From Uranotaenia lowii (lineage: Eukaryota; Arthropoda; Insecta; Diptera; Culicidae), in the NCBI RefSeq assembly GCF_029784155.1, contig NC_073693.1, forward strand, positions 225,199,094 to 225,263,093: 64,000 bases of DNA. Reading direction: 5' to 3'. A model generated the notes under the pieces. It was not told where the DNA came from. It ran no database searches and saw nothing but the letters and a program-made list of their open reading frames with translations. Below, piece by piece: positions 21,352 to 32,194 of the stretch. The position numbers and the translations under genes are program-made. Within the stretch, counting starts at the first letter, position 1; each line of letters begins with the position of its first letter.

Positions 21352-22034
21352 TGCTGCGCCGGGATTCAAAACTCAACTTATTTCGAGATATTCTGTTAGT
21401 TTACTATGTTTACAACACGCGATAACAAAACAGCTGCCAAAACACTTCATATTCTTTTTCACAGAGAGACTTAAAGTTATATTCATAAATTACGTTACGG
21501 TCCTTAAATCGATACCTAGAGACCAGAGGCACCGAGAACAAGACACGATCTGAACGACCAAGGTCTGTGAGAACTCCAAGGTTGAAAAAGATTCTACGCG
21601 ACCGGACGTGCGCGCCGCCAGCGACCACTTTCCGGAACGTCTGAAGCTAGTTCGATCAGAGAAAGGTGGTGTAATTCCAAGATATCGTCTGTGAAGTATC
21701 TTGATGAGTTACTGAATAAAGCTATGAAAATGATTTTCTTCTTATTCTTTGAAATATTGAGATTTTTCTGTGTGACCGGACTTTTTTGTCACCATGTACA
21801 ATCATGAATATGCTCGGGACCTTGCTGCGAGCAGACATGGTATAGAATTCAAATGCTGGAATTTGTTAGAAATAGACAATTTCATATGTTTTGTCGTTCA
21901 TCACAAATCATCTGTTCCATAGCCTTGGTACCGGCTTTACCGCTTACGAGCTCTGCTAGTAACTAGCAAGGCTCAACTGTTCAATTATCTTTTCAAAGTT
22001 TATCTGGTCCCAGATAACAATTTTAAGCCCTTTC

Positions 22035-22540
22035 ACTCATTACTCATGTTTTGGAGGTTTCATGTGAATTTCAGTCATTTACCGCAGCTTCACTCCATTT
22101 TGGATTTCAAGATGGCGTCAAAAAGCGAAAATCAAGAGCTGATCCCGATAAACAATACCCATATTTTGGATGTTTTATGCGATATTCAATGATTAATAGC
22201 ATTTAGCAATTTCAACGAGTACTTCAACGAGTAGAAGTCAATTTAAGAAATTTGACTTCTATTTGTTGATCCCTTTCACCTAATACCCCTTCTTGTGGAT
22301 GTTTCATTAGATTTTCAGTAATTTACTGCTATGAAAATGAATGCGAAAGCCGCCATATTGGGTAAATGATGGCTTCAGATAGCGAAATTTGATTTCTTCT
22401 AGTTTTTCCTTCCACCCAATACCCATATTGGGGGAATTTCATGTGATTTTAATCATTTTTATGGTCTGCGGAAGCCGTCATCTTGGATTTCATGATGGCG
22501 TCGAAAAGGAGAAATTAGACTTCTTCTGGTCATTCATATT
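22035..22540. repeat. GATGGCGTC minisatellite (array 2)
   Basis: Same units as at 12838-13545, unit for unit alignable with it up to the LINE insertion at about 22541. The array resumes at 25975. Confidence 0.8.
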
Positions 22541-22559
22541 TTTCTCTTTTCTTTCCAGC

Positions 22560-23951
22560 ATGGGGAAGTCTTCGGCCGGTTCAAGGGCCGGAAGAAAACG
22601 GATTGCCGAACCTTATTCAGGTCCATCGCCCAAAAAAGTTGAAATTTCCAATTCATTCGATGTCCTTCATAACATTGGTGATGAGGAAATATTCATATTT
22701 AATTCTGATAAGAATACTAAGAAACCTTCTTCTTCTTATACTCTTAAAAACGAAAAGGTTCCACCAATTACGGTCACGATTCCTGACTTCAATGCCTTTC
22801 GGAAAGAAATCGTCACCTCCGTCAAGGATGTGAAGATTTCTTTTCAGATCGGTCGAAGGGGAACTGCTCGTATTTTGGCGGAATCTTTAAATGATTTTCA
22901 AAAAATTTTAAATTATTTGAATAATAAAAAACACCAAATTTTTACTAGAATTGATCGTCCATTTAAAGTTGTACTTCGTGGTCTCACCGGCGATCAGACA
23001 CCGAATGAGATAACAACTGAATTAAATTCTTTGTTAGGTTTTTCCCCAATTCAAGTAATTCAAATGAGGAAAAGAACCAACACGAATAATATCAGTAGTG
23101 TTGGTTTTTCTCATGAACTTTATTTGATCCATTTTAAAAAGGATCAAGTTAATAATTTGCAAATTCTTGAAAAGGCTCGTCTTATGTTTCATTGTCGAGT
23201 CAAATTCGAACCTTTTCGAAAATCTTCAATCAATTTCCTTCAAAATATTACGCAATGTCGTCGTTGTCAAGCTTTTTGTCACGGCACTAAAAATTGTAGA
23301 ATGAATGCCAGATGCATGCTTTGCGGATCATTTGATCATGAAAAATCTAAATGCCTTTTTGGTGGTGATAAACCACAAATAGAATTTTTCAAGTGTGCGA
23401 ATTGCGCAACCGTTAGGGCAAAAATTATTGCTTCTAGAAAAAATCCCAAAGTTGTCAGGAAAGTTTCTTCTCCTCCTTCCTCTTTTTCGTCTTCACACGT
23501 CGGGTCGGCAAACAACCTGCCTGTTCGCGGTAAGCCCCGGCCTACATTGGAATCACGGCTGGGTAATACCCGAAGTGATTTTAATGTTACCTGTGCTGAA
23601 TCTGCGCCACAGACTCGTTGTTTATCGTTCTCAGAGGTGGTTGAAAATGGGTTGCCCTCTCCAGGCATAACTAATAAAAATGGGAAAAAAACAAGTCTCA
23701 ACGTTCATGCGAAGGCTTGGGAAAATCCACGAAATTCAAATACTTGTTCTTCTCCTTCATTTTCTGATCCTAACAGTTTTGTTGATTTGGGTGAGATTAC
23801 TGAGGAAAAATTGAAATTTTTGCATGAAAATTTAATGGAAATGATGCAACTTATGTTGAAAGCAAATTCAATGTTTGAAGCTTTCCAAAGTTCTTTTAAT
23901 TATGCTAACAAAATTATTATGACTTTACGATTCCCTCATGGATCCAAATAG
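22560..23951 (+). CDS. LINE ORF1 (gag-like nucleic-acid-binding protein)
   Basis: 463 codons from ATGGGGAAG. I prefer this start to the in-frame ATG at 22389, which lies in minisatellite DNA. The N-terminus is basic and low-complexity. Residues about 130-230 match the PRE/C2HC-associated domain found in jockey ORF1 proteins (FKVVLRGLTGDQTPNEI, SHELYLIHFKKD). Two CCHC zinc knuckles follow (CRRCQAFCHGTKNC and CMLCGSFDHEKSKC) with a degenerate third (CANC). The Ser/Pro-rich C-terminal tail ends in a short helix-like region. The protein coats the element RNA for retrotransposition. The frame is intact, while ORF2 next to it is not. It overlaps ORF2 by 14 bases. Confidence 0.92.
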   Translation: MGKSSAGSRAGRKRIAEPYSGPSPKKVEISNSFDVLHNIGDEEIFIFNSDKNTKKPSSSYTLKNEKVPPITVTIPDFNAFRKEIVTSVKDVKISFQIGRRGTARILAESLNDFQKILNYLNNKKHQIFTRIDRPFKVVLRGLTGDQTPNEITTELNSLLGFSPIQVIQMRKRTNTNNISSVGFSHELYLIHFKKDQVNNLQILEKARLMFHCRVKFEPFRKSSINFLQNITQCRRCQAFCHGTKNCRMNARCMLCGSFDHEKSKCLFGGDKPQIEFFKCANCATVRAKIIASRKNPKVVRKVSSPPSSFSSSHVGSANNLPVRGKPRPTLESRLGNTRSDFNVTCAESAPQTRCLSFSEVVENGLPSPGITNKNGKKTSLNVHAKAWENPRNSNTCSSPSFSDPNSFVDLGEITEEKLKFLHENLMEMMQLMLKANSMFEAFQSSFNYANKIIMTLRFPHGSK

Positions 23952-25030
23952 ATGTTTGAATATTATGAATTGGAACGCTAGATCTTTGCTGGCTAACCAA
24001 GATGAATTATTTTTATTTTTGAAAACCCAAAACATACATATTGCTGCCATCACTAAAACTTTTTTAAAGCCGGACAATAACTTGAAAAGCAATGCTTTCT
24101 TTAAAATTTTGCGAAAGATCGACTTGATCGACAAGGTGGGGGTGTAGCTATTGTCATCAATAGTCGTCTCAAATTTAGACTTCTTCCTTCTTTCAATACA
24201 AAAGTCTTAGAAACAATTGGAATTGAATTAGAAACGTCTATGGGGAGAATTATAATTATTGCCGCATATTTGCCTTTTCAATGAAGCGGCGAACAGAAAA
24301 ATTTTTTAAAGGGAGATTTACAAAAACTCACCAGAAACAAATCTAAATTTTTTATTATTGGTGACTTTAATGCAAAACACCGATCTTGGAATAATATTTC
24401 ATCAAATTCAAATGGGAATATTTTATTTAATGACTGCTCTGCAGGTTATTATACCGTTGAATATCCTAATGGGCATACTTGTTTCTCTTCGATTAGAAAT
24501 CCTTCCACAATTGATTTGGTTCTAATGGATTTAGGCGAGCATTGTAGTCAATTAGTTACTCATGCGGACCTCGATTCAGACCACCTTCCAGTAACTTTTT
24601 CTTTATCCAAAAGTCCCATTGAAAACCCTTTAAAATCAACTTTTAACTTTCAAAAAGCTGACTGGGAGCGATATAGGAATTTTATTGAACATAATTTGAA
24701 TGTAAACGTTCCACTTAATTCAATAGAACATATTGATTTGGCTGTAGAAAATTTGACAACTTCAAAAGTCAATGCTAAAGCCACTTCAATACCCAAAGTT
24801 AAACATTAATTTAATCAACCTTTGATCGATGATGATCTTCAGTTTTTGATACGACTGAAAAACATTCGTCGACGCCAATATCAACGTACTAGGGATCCTT
24901 ATTTGAAATTTATTTATTGCGACCTTCAAAAAGAGATCAAACGTCGTTTAAATTTCATTCGTAATGAAAATTTTCCCAAAGCAGTAGAGGACATAAAACC
25001 CTACATTATTGTTACGTGTTCAGACACTTA
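23938..25030 (+). pseudogene. LINE ORF2 endonuclease fragment, broken
   Basis: Starts at ATGGATCCAAATAG, overlapping the end of ORF1. The APE-type endonuclease is recognisable: IMNWNARSLLANQDELF, then IAAITKTFLKP, GGGVAIVINS in another frame, IIGDFNAKHRSWN, STIDLVLMD and DLDSDHLPVTF. Lesions: the usual catalytic Glu of ITET is Lys (ITKT), a frameshift at about 24120-24140, a stop after IIAAYLPFQ near 24283, and a further break near 24808. The stretch at 24822-25030 (FLIRLKNIRRRQYQR) is the linker that normally precedes RT. RT is absent. Confidence 0.88.
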
Positions 25031-25132
25031 AAAAGCCTATTTCCTAACGGGCTGAAACGAGGAAAACTAGATGAAAACGTTACAAAATGCATATTAAAAA
25101 ATTTTGCCAAAAGCTTAAAACCAGCCACTTTG

Positions 25133-25943
25133 GAGGCATAATGAGAACTCCCCCTGAGGCAGTATGAGCACCATTAATCAGAGCAAGATGTGCGTTTTTG
25201 CCGGGGAATCTAGCAGCGAATTCAATTCGATGAAGTCAGGTGAGTCGTAGATTCATCAAACAAAGCAATAACAAAATAATCTAGGTCTGTTTGTATAATA
25301 CAAACAATTCACGCTCGCTCATACATTAAGTGCTTTGTTCGGAGGATGATGCTACTAGCCGTATAATGTAACAATAAAAAAATCGATCATGAATTGTGAA
25401 TGGAAAAAAATCACCTCGAACAGAAATCTAACTCTAGTCTTTTGATCACTTCTCCGACACCTTACTAATAGGCTAAATCGTCGGATGAAAACTAGTCAAG
25501 GTGTGGCGCTATAAATCAATTTTAATTCGCTGCTAGATTCTACGGCAGAAAATGCTCATTATGCCTCGATAATATGGTGCTCTATATGCCCCTAGTCAAC
25601 AAATTTAAGTAAAAACGTGTTTTAAAATTGATAAAAGTGAAAAATCAAAAATTTAATGATAGTAAAAATTGAGAAACAATGTGTACATCATGTTGCAGTG
25701 CGTACATTATAGATCAAGGTTATGTTAAGATCATAAGAGCTTATTTCGTGGTGCTCAAAAATTATAATATTTTCGTAACTTGAGAACCAAGCTAGTTTTT
25801 TTTTAAATATCTCTGTAAAGATGATAAGGAGACTCCTTTTTTTTGAAAAATTAATACTATAGGAAGTACGAAACAAATCCTCATGAAAATTTATTTAAGA
25901 TAATACGTACTTTCGTAGAAAAGCGTAGTGCTCATTATGCCCT
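25133..25943. mobile_element. Probable non-autonomous DNA element ending GGCATAATGAG
   Basis: Left GAGGCATAATGAGAACTCC and right inverse of GGGCATAATGAGCACTAC. Similar words recur inside (GCTCATTATGCC near 25555). It separates the LINE remnant from resumed minisatellite. No clear target duplication and no coding. Confidence 0.5.
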
Positions 25944-25974
25944 GGGTGCTCTTTCTTCAAATTGCAATATTGTA

Positions 25975-26800
25975 GAGCTCCTATGCAATTTTCAGCACTC
26001 AAAAGCATTTTAGTGTTCAGTGAAAGCCGCGATCATGGATTTAATGATGGCGTCGGAAAGAAAATAAATCGAATTTTTTTAGTTTAGCCCTTTTACCCCA
26101 CATCCATATAGTGGCGGGCTAATGCGATTTTTTGCCATTTACAGCATTGAAAGTTAAGCGAAAGCCACTATCTTGGATAACATGATGGCGTCGTAAAGCG
26201 AACTTAGACTTCTACTCGTTAAGCCCTCTCACCCAATACCAATATTGGTTGTGGTTTTAAGTTAGCGTCAGATAACGAAATTCAATTTTTTTTGGACAAA
26301 ACCACCCGCATAATCGATGTTGTCAAGTCTTCTAAGATGTATCACACTTGTTGGCTTCAATATAGCTAAAACAAAGTTGAAATGTGCAATCGGTAACGTC
26401 CCCTAGCTTTAACGTAGTGTTATTTTAAACATAAGTTTATTTCAATACTCGGACTTTAATAAATAAATATTAATCATTTTTTATCTCTTTGAACTAAATA
26501 TTACCCATATTGTAAAGGATTTATGTGATTTTCAGTCATTTACAGTATTTTCAAGTTAAGTGGTAGCTTTCATCTTGGAATTCAAGATGGCGACGGACAG
26601 CGAAATTTAACTTCTACTCGTTTAGCCCTTTCCCCTAAAAACCATATTGTGAAGTTTCATGAGATTTTCAGTAATTTGAAAATTAACTTGAAAACAAAAG
26701 CGGTAGCCGCCATCTTGGATTAATGATGGCGTCAAGCAACAATTTTATCCCACTATTTGGGCTCTTTCACTAAATACTCAAACTGTAGAGATATGAATAC
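25975..26800. repeat. GATGGCGTC minisatellite (array 3), including an empty mariner site
   Basis: Four or five degenerate units. At 26135-26160 it reads ACAGCATTGAAAGTTAAGCG, which corresponds to the sequences next to the DD37E mariner ends in units A and B but with no transposon. Confidence 0.75.
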
Positions 26801-28980
26801 CACTTCCGGTGATTTAAAGTTTTCAACGATTTTTTTTTTATTATTTTAACACAAAACCAACACAAATAACTTATCAAAATTTTGTAGAAATGGGAATTCC
26901 AATTCGAACATGTACAATTTAATCTGAGCGTATCCTATTTTGACATCTTGATCGAGAACTGTCATATGTCACACAGTTTTATGATAGTTTAATAATCAAG
27001 CACCAAACTATTATAAAACATGCCAAAGAATACTTTGAGCAAACTTCTTAGTTTGTGTATTATTGATTTTTTAACAGATCTTTAAAAATTCTTTCAAATA
27101 GTATGCACAAAAAAAAGCTTTATTAACGTTTTCAAAACAACCTGAAAACAAATGGTCAAAACAAGAATACAGCATTTTTTTATGACTATAATAAAACCAT
27201 CATAAAACGAGCTGCTCAAAAATTCATTAACCCAAAGTAAAACACCCCAATGCTAGTTGGCTTTATTTGTGTTACTTGAGGTGTGACCTTAATAATTTTG
27301 ACGGTTCATTGATTGAAAAGTTTGGTTTCTACATCACTTTTTTATATTTTTATGTTGAATATTTATTAAAAATATATATTTATGTGCAACTTATAGCTTT
27401 TAACTTCAGCTTTCTTGGACACATAGTGAATTACTTTCGAGCATTCCGTAGCTGATCTATAGTTATTTTTCCCAAGCATGTTTTATTTTATTTTTTCCTC
27501 CTTAGACTTTGAATCAGGGAAAACTGATGTGTTTTTAGTGTATTTTGTCTGAAAAAGATACTTGAGTTACGTTACGGAAATTCAAAAACTATAAAGTTTG
27601 TAAAATTCGTTTGATTAGCATATAAGATGTATAGGTTTTTGGTGAGTTGTGTTAAATTGACACTTTGGGGCCTGTATTGGGAAAAAACTTCAGGGATGGA
27701 TGAGGGTAATCAACATACTGAGAAAACATGGATTTCCTTGAAGATTTTTATGTGAAGATTATATGTTTCTTCATAAACAAACATTCTTGAATTAAGATCA
27801 ATTCCATATTAAAAATCCTGTGTTTTATTTTTTACAAATAAAAATCAGGCTTTTTTTAAATATTAGATGCAAATAAAATCAAATTCTACTTTATATTTCT
27901 GATTTTTCAGCAGTATTTTTGAAAAAAAAAAAAACTTTTACGATTAAAACCATCAGTCTGCGTTCTATTGCCTTTTGAGTTCCTCTACGAAATAGTCATC
28001 TTTATATTTAATGTTGATTGTAAAATTAATTTTTGACCTGAAACTGAACTTGTTTTTTAAATATCGATTCCTAATCTGAATTCTGATTCTATATTTATTC
28101 AAAATTTGAATTTTGAATCTGTTACCGAATTTAAACTTGTTTTCTGAATCTTAATTCCAAATCAGAATTTAAATAATGAGTTAAAAAACTGTTTCATACC
28201 TTGTAATCATGAATCTCAAGTTTAAATTTTGAAATTTTGGGTTTCAATTAGAATTCCTTTTTTAAATACCGACCTATGTATATGCATTGAATAAGTTTCG
28301 AATGATGAATCTGGTTTGACCCTGACAGTTGAATAAAAATTAAGATTCTCGAATCTGAAAAACTCAGAATGGTTTCTCATTTTCTTTTATTCATGTTCGG
28401 AAGATTTTGAAAGTTATGTGAATCACCAAATTCAAGGATCAAATTCCAAAATGCAAAACGAAATTTAAAACAGGATTGCAAAACAAATCTTTATTTTTAA
28501 TTTTTAATGATGATTCAATTTGGAATAAAAAAAATCCAAACCTGAAAACAGAATCCGAAATATGATGAAAACAAAAATACAATCTTGATTATGATTATCT
28601 TAAAATAGAATTTCCGGAATGAATGAAAACCCATTTTACCCTTCGTTTCATAAAGTAACAATTTTGCAACAATTTATGTATGAAAAAGTGAAAAATCGTA
28701 TTTTATTTTAATTTTTTCATTTCCAACTGTTTAAAATGATTTTTAAAGGAAAATAAAAAATCATGGAATTAAGGGTTACACATTCAAAACTGCGATGGAC
28801 CGATACAATATGTGCAAAATTTATCTTTTTCGAAAAGCTATCAACCTCCATCTGTAATTCTTTCTTCTAGTTTGTTGTATTTCCTTAACAATTTTTTAAA
28901 ATAAACATATGTAAGCCAATCAAATTGATAAGTCATCCATGCAAATCAAACAAAACCAAGATTTTGGCTCATTAAAATTA
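26801..28980. other. AT-rich stretch without recognisable genes
   Basis: Very low GC. 28020-28350 is cryptically repetitive, with many variants of TCTGAATTT and its inverse. No reliable coding frame or element ends. Confidence 0.5.
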
Positions 28981-28984
28981 AAAA

Positions 28985-29360
28985 CAAGGTGGCCAAAAAA
29001 GAATATGTGTTTTTGTGAAAAAAAAATCTAACTTTCTGTGATTTGACATAGAAATTCTGTGATGCTTTTCAGTGATGGAAATAGTACCTAATAATTTCAT
29101 GAAAAGCAGTGAAAAGTAAGGTATTTTAAATATTTTACTTGAAAAAAAAAAACCAGTCGAAACTAACAATTCTCTCATAATTTAACAAAATTAAGAGAAT
29201 TACGAAAAAAAAAGAATATATTTTAATATACCTAATGTACCAAAGTCAAAAAAATCCGTGAGTTCTGTGAATATTTCCAAAATTCTATGATCTGTGACAC
29301 AGGTTCTGTGATGAAAATTTGCTCAAAATCTGTAAAATTATAGATTTTTATGTGAATTGA
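28985..29360. mobile_element. MITE with repeated TTCTGTGAT motif (copy 1)
   Basis: Shares order and wording with 53925-54310: AAGGTGGCCAAA start, TTTTTGTGAAAAAAAAATCTAACTTTCTGTGATTT, CTGTGATGAAAATTTGCTCAAAAT and a GATTTTTATGTGAATT end. The ends here are more decayed than in the second copy. Confidence 0.6.
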
Positions 29361-29904
29361 CTGCAAGATGAAAAACAAACTTTAAAAAACTGAATTTTAA
29401 TCAATAAGTGCGAGAATTTTTAAAACAACTGTAGCAGAATTCCGATCCTGGGATTTCTTTTTAAAATTTTGGCAGCAGTACTAAGTCAAGTTTGTTACTC
29501 TTGAATAACTCTTGAGTAACTTTGTCAATCTTACTTGTGAATAACTCTTCAATGAATAACTTTACTTACTCTTATCATAAGTTAGTGAACAGTAGTGAAC
29601 AATTAATTATAAATTTCATTCGAAATCACCTGATAAATTCAATGCCATCGATGTATCATCAATAATAGTTTTGAATTATGATACAAATTTTCCTTTATTC
29701 TGAATTAAAGCAGCATATAGAAAATAAGCGCTGTGTGACTTCCTGTGATGTTTAAACTTTTTCCATGAAGTGAAAAAACCGTGAAGTAGACAAGCAATTC
29801 TGCAAACATTCTTTTTTTTGCAAACGAAGCAGGTGTAAAAGGTTCTTATTGAAAAGTAAAACTTTTGGTGTCGCAAATTAAAATTGAATGTTGAATACAA
29901 GACC
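29361..29904. other. AT-rich stretch without recognisable genes
   Basis: It contains a short run of TTGAATAACTCTTGAGTAAC-like repeats near 29500-29570. Nothing else supported. Confidence 0.4.
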
Positions 29905-30234
29905 TTTGAGAGGTTCAAGTAAAAAGATAATAAACACTTTATTTCAGACTTTTGATCAATAACAAAGTTATAGAATAAATAAAAGTCTCATTATAAAGTC
30001 AGATGAAAAACTTAAGTCATTGAATTTATATAAATGGTTTTTCTGACAAAACAAGCAAAACCTGTGGAAAGCTTTTTATTTCAACTTACTCATTGTGTTT
30101 ATAAGTTCTCACCCACCCATTCAACAATTATTCACAAAAGCAAATTGCGCATTCTTATTTCGAGCACTGGCCTTAATGTGCACATATCTCCCGCCTAAGA
30201 AAAGTTCTGTGCGTAATATTTGATTCCTTATTAA

Positions 30235-30977
30235 GGGGGGGGGGGGGGTAGGGTCTAACATTTTCAAAAAATCGATTTTTTTATTTTTTTATTTTCTTAT
30301 TGTAAAACATTTCAAGAATGTTGTGTCAAATTTTCAAGTCAATTGAAGCAAAACTGTACAAATTATAGGCCTTTATCTCCTCCTATCTAATACTGCAAGA
30401 AAGCAAGAGTAGAAACTTTAAACGCGTTTTTCTCGAAAGCACATTTTTAAAGTCCGTGGACATCGTCATTTGAAAACTACTTATCCGATTCTTTTTAAAT
30501 TTGGAACATGATTTCTACATATAAAATACCAGACCCCAACGTTTTTCTTTTTTTATTTTTTTACTTTGGGGAGATTTTACAGATAAAAAATGGCGGATTT
30601 TTTCGTGAAAAATCGTAGTTTTTACTTCAAACAGCCACAAAAATTTCAAAAAAAATGTTTTAAGTTAAATAAAAACGTTGGGGTCCAGAAAAACATCTAT
30701 TGAAAATGTTTTGCTCTGATTTTTTGACTTCAGATGATTCTGTGCTGAGATACAGTGTCCACCGCAAATCCTGTTTTCTAAAAGGCATCCTCGACAGTGC
30801 TTCGTCACCGGCTCATTTTTCAATATTTTTCTACGAAAAAATTACTAAATGTTTTTTTAACAATGCTTTGTATAATGCAAAAATTTGAAAACATTTGTTT
30901 GAACGATAGCTCTAGAAAAAAATCGTGAAAATGGTGTTTTTTTTATACCCGTTAGACACTACCCCCCCCCCCCCCCC
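30235..30977. mobile_element. TTAA-target (piggyBac-like) non-autonomous element with poly-G/poly-C ends
   Basis: TTAA at 30231-30234 and 30978-30981. The ends are inverted: about 14 G followed by TAGGGTCTAAC, and GTTAGACACTACCCC...C. Units A and B have uninterrupted sequence here. 743 bp, no transposase; inner parts share inverted words around CAAACATTTTC. The piggyBac-type assignment rests on the TTAA target only. Confidence 0.7.
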
Positions 30978-31290
30978 TTAATCTCACGCGTGGTCGAGGC
31001 AAAAATATTTACTTGTAAGTTGTTTCAAAATTATTATTTTAAACTATTTATTAAAAGAAAATCCAAGTGTTTTGTACAGAAAAACTTAAAATAAACTCAA
31101 AATAAACGTGTGTTGAAAGTGGCTGTCTTACGTCGGTTGGTCATCATGCCCTGAATTTTTTCAAAATGTCACTATAAAAAAACATCACAGTTAATTGTTT
31201 TTACAAATTTATTTCACCAAATTCTTAATTTTTTTTTACCTTCTTGGAATTCCATCGTTTTTGATGACTCATTCCGTAGCCCCAATATTC

Positions 31291-31413
31291 TCAAATAAGC
31301 TTATCAAAATATCCCTTAAGAAATGGAGCAGGTTCAGCAACAGGATTGGCATCCGCAAACGCCATTGCAATGACTGCAAAGACAGTGAAAAATATAAAAA
31401 GGGATTTGTGCAT
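31291..31413 (-). CDS. Small secreted peptide precursor, copy C (diverged tail)
   Basis: 40 residues from the ATG at 31413. The signal peptide MHKSLFIFFTVFAVIAMAFA and the dipeptide pro-segment DANPVAEPAP are conserved with copies A and B. The tail is FLKGYFDKLI, unrelated to NPQWWPY and able to form a short amphipathic helix. Such short hydrophobic-cationic tails occur in secreted antimicrobial or venom-type peptides, but I do not recognise this family and activity is inference only. Conserved prepro with variable mature peptide is what one sees in such families. TATA-like TTTAAAAG, initiator TCATTT and AATAAA (31208-31213, minus) are all conserved around it, which supports the choice of start and suggests that the gene is or was expressed. 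Confidence 0.6.
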   Translation of the reverse strand: MHKSLFIFFTVFAVIAMAFADANPVAEPAPFLKGYFDKLI

Positions 31414-32194
31414 CTCGATACAGATTGTGCGCCTCGTAGTTTTCTGTGGATTGAAATGATGCCAACTAAGAGGCAAATTTCTGCTTTTAAATGAAATCGA
31501 TCGACCAACTTTGTGACGCAAAGCATACGCAGATGTCAAACTCAAAAGGAAGTCTGAGTCAGTGAAAAAATGGGAAGCAACAAATTTGAGTAGATCGCCA
31601 CCTGTGAACCATTTGCAATTTTTTTTTGATAGCGTAAATGATCATGAATTGAACAAAGTACCTATACGTTTCAATTCTACTCAACTTGAAAAAGTACTCA
31701 AGCTGAATGGATACGATAATTTTTTGTTAACTCAGAGGAAACAATTTCGCTCAGAAAAGTCGATGCAAATAAAAAAACAACATCGGAACACTCGAGCTCA
31801 ATTTTAGGTGGACAGATGCTGCCTTGAAACAGATGACGATAAGTTTCTCAAGTGTCGATCTACCGATGAAGTGTTATTCATTAAAACAAAAAGGTTTTTG
31901 TTCATATTAGTTGGATCTTTCAGCCGTTTCAGTTGTTTTTGGCAATTTCATTTGTATTCTGTAGCTAGTAATGAAGCTGACTCTACGGCTCGTGCGACGA
32001 TAATTCATGAAACCTTCCATTGATGATTGCATCTAACGATTGATAAAAACACTTTGAAGCATTTTCGAGGTCTTCGATGGAAACAATGTCACTCTCTGCT
32101 AGTTTTTAAGTATGTACACATGCAAACCAAAGCCTGGATTATCTTAAATCTAAACACACTGTTTATTATACCAAAGTGCTCTTAAGTAGTAGGG

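Larger units (their letters stand above)
19043..21796 (-). mobile_element. Tc1/mariner-type transposon inserted at TA, with nested hAT element
   Basis: The ends are inverted repeats: CAGGGTGACAAAAAAGTCCG at 19043 and the inverse of CATGGTGACAAAAAAGTCCG at 21796. They share GGTGACAAAAAAGTCCGG and continue TCACAC. TA flanks both sides (19041-19042, 21797-21798). Unit A has the empty site with a single TA near 9728 (AGTAAATACAATCATG). Without the nested 868-bp element and its 8-bp duplication the mariner is about 1.88 kb. Confidence 0.95.
13546..22540. repeat. Tandem duplication unit B
   Basis: Second copy of unit A with the same order of parts. Its private changes are the mariner at 19043-21796, loss of about 190 bp upstream of the peptide gene near 16857, and a jockey-type LINE in its terminal minisatellite (22541 onward). 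The array resumes at 25975. Confidence 0.9.
22541..25135 (+). mobile_element. Jockey-type non-LTR retrotransposon, 3' part missing
   Basis: Carries ORF1 and the beginning of ORF2 but no RT domain. The left junction lies between CTTCTTCTGG and TCATTCATA, judged by comparison with the uninterrupted minisatellite at 13340. On the right the sequence runs into another element at about 25133, so the 3' half was deleted or displaced. Confidence 0.75.
29905..32060. repeat. Unit C: older, diverged copy of the peptide locus
   Basis: Alignable by eye with 6085-7262 (A) and 15915-17080 (B): GAGGTTCAAGT at the start, CTTCCACTAA/CACCCATTCAACAATTATTCACAAA, the peptide gene, and CGTGCGACGATAATTCATGAAACC at the end. 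Divergence is far greater than between A and B. It carries a TTAA-flanked element (30235-30977) that A and B lack. Confidence 0.8.
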
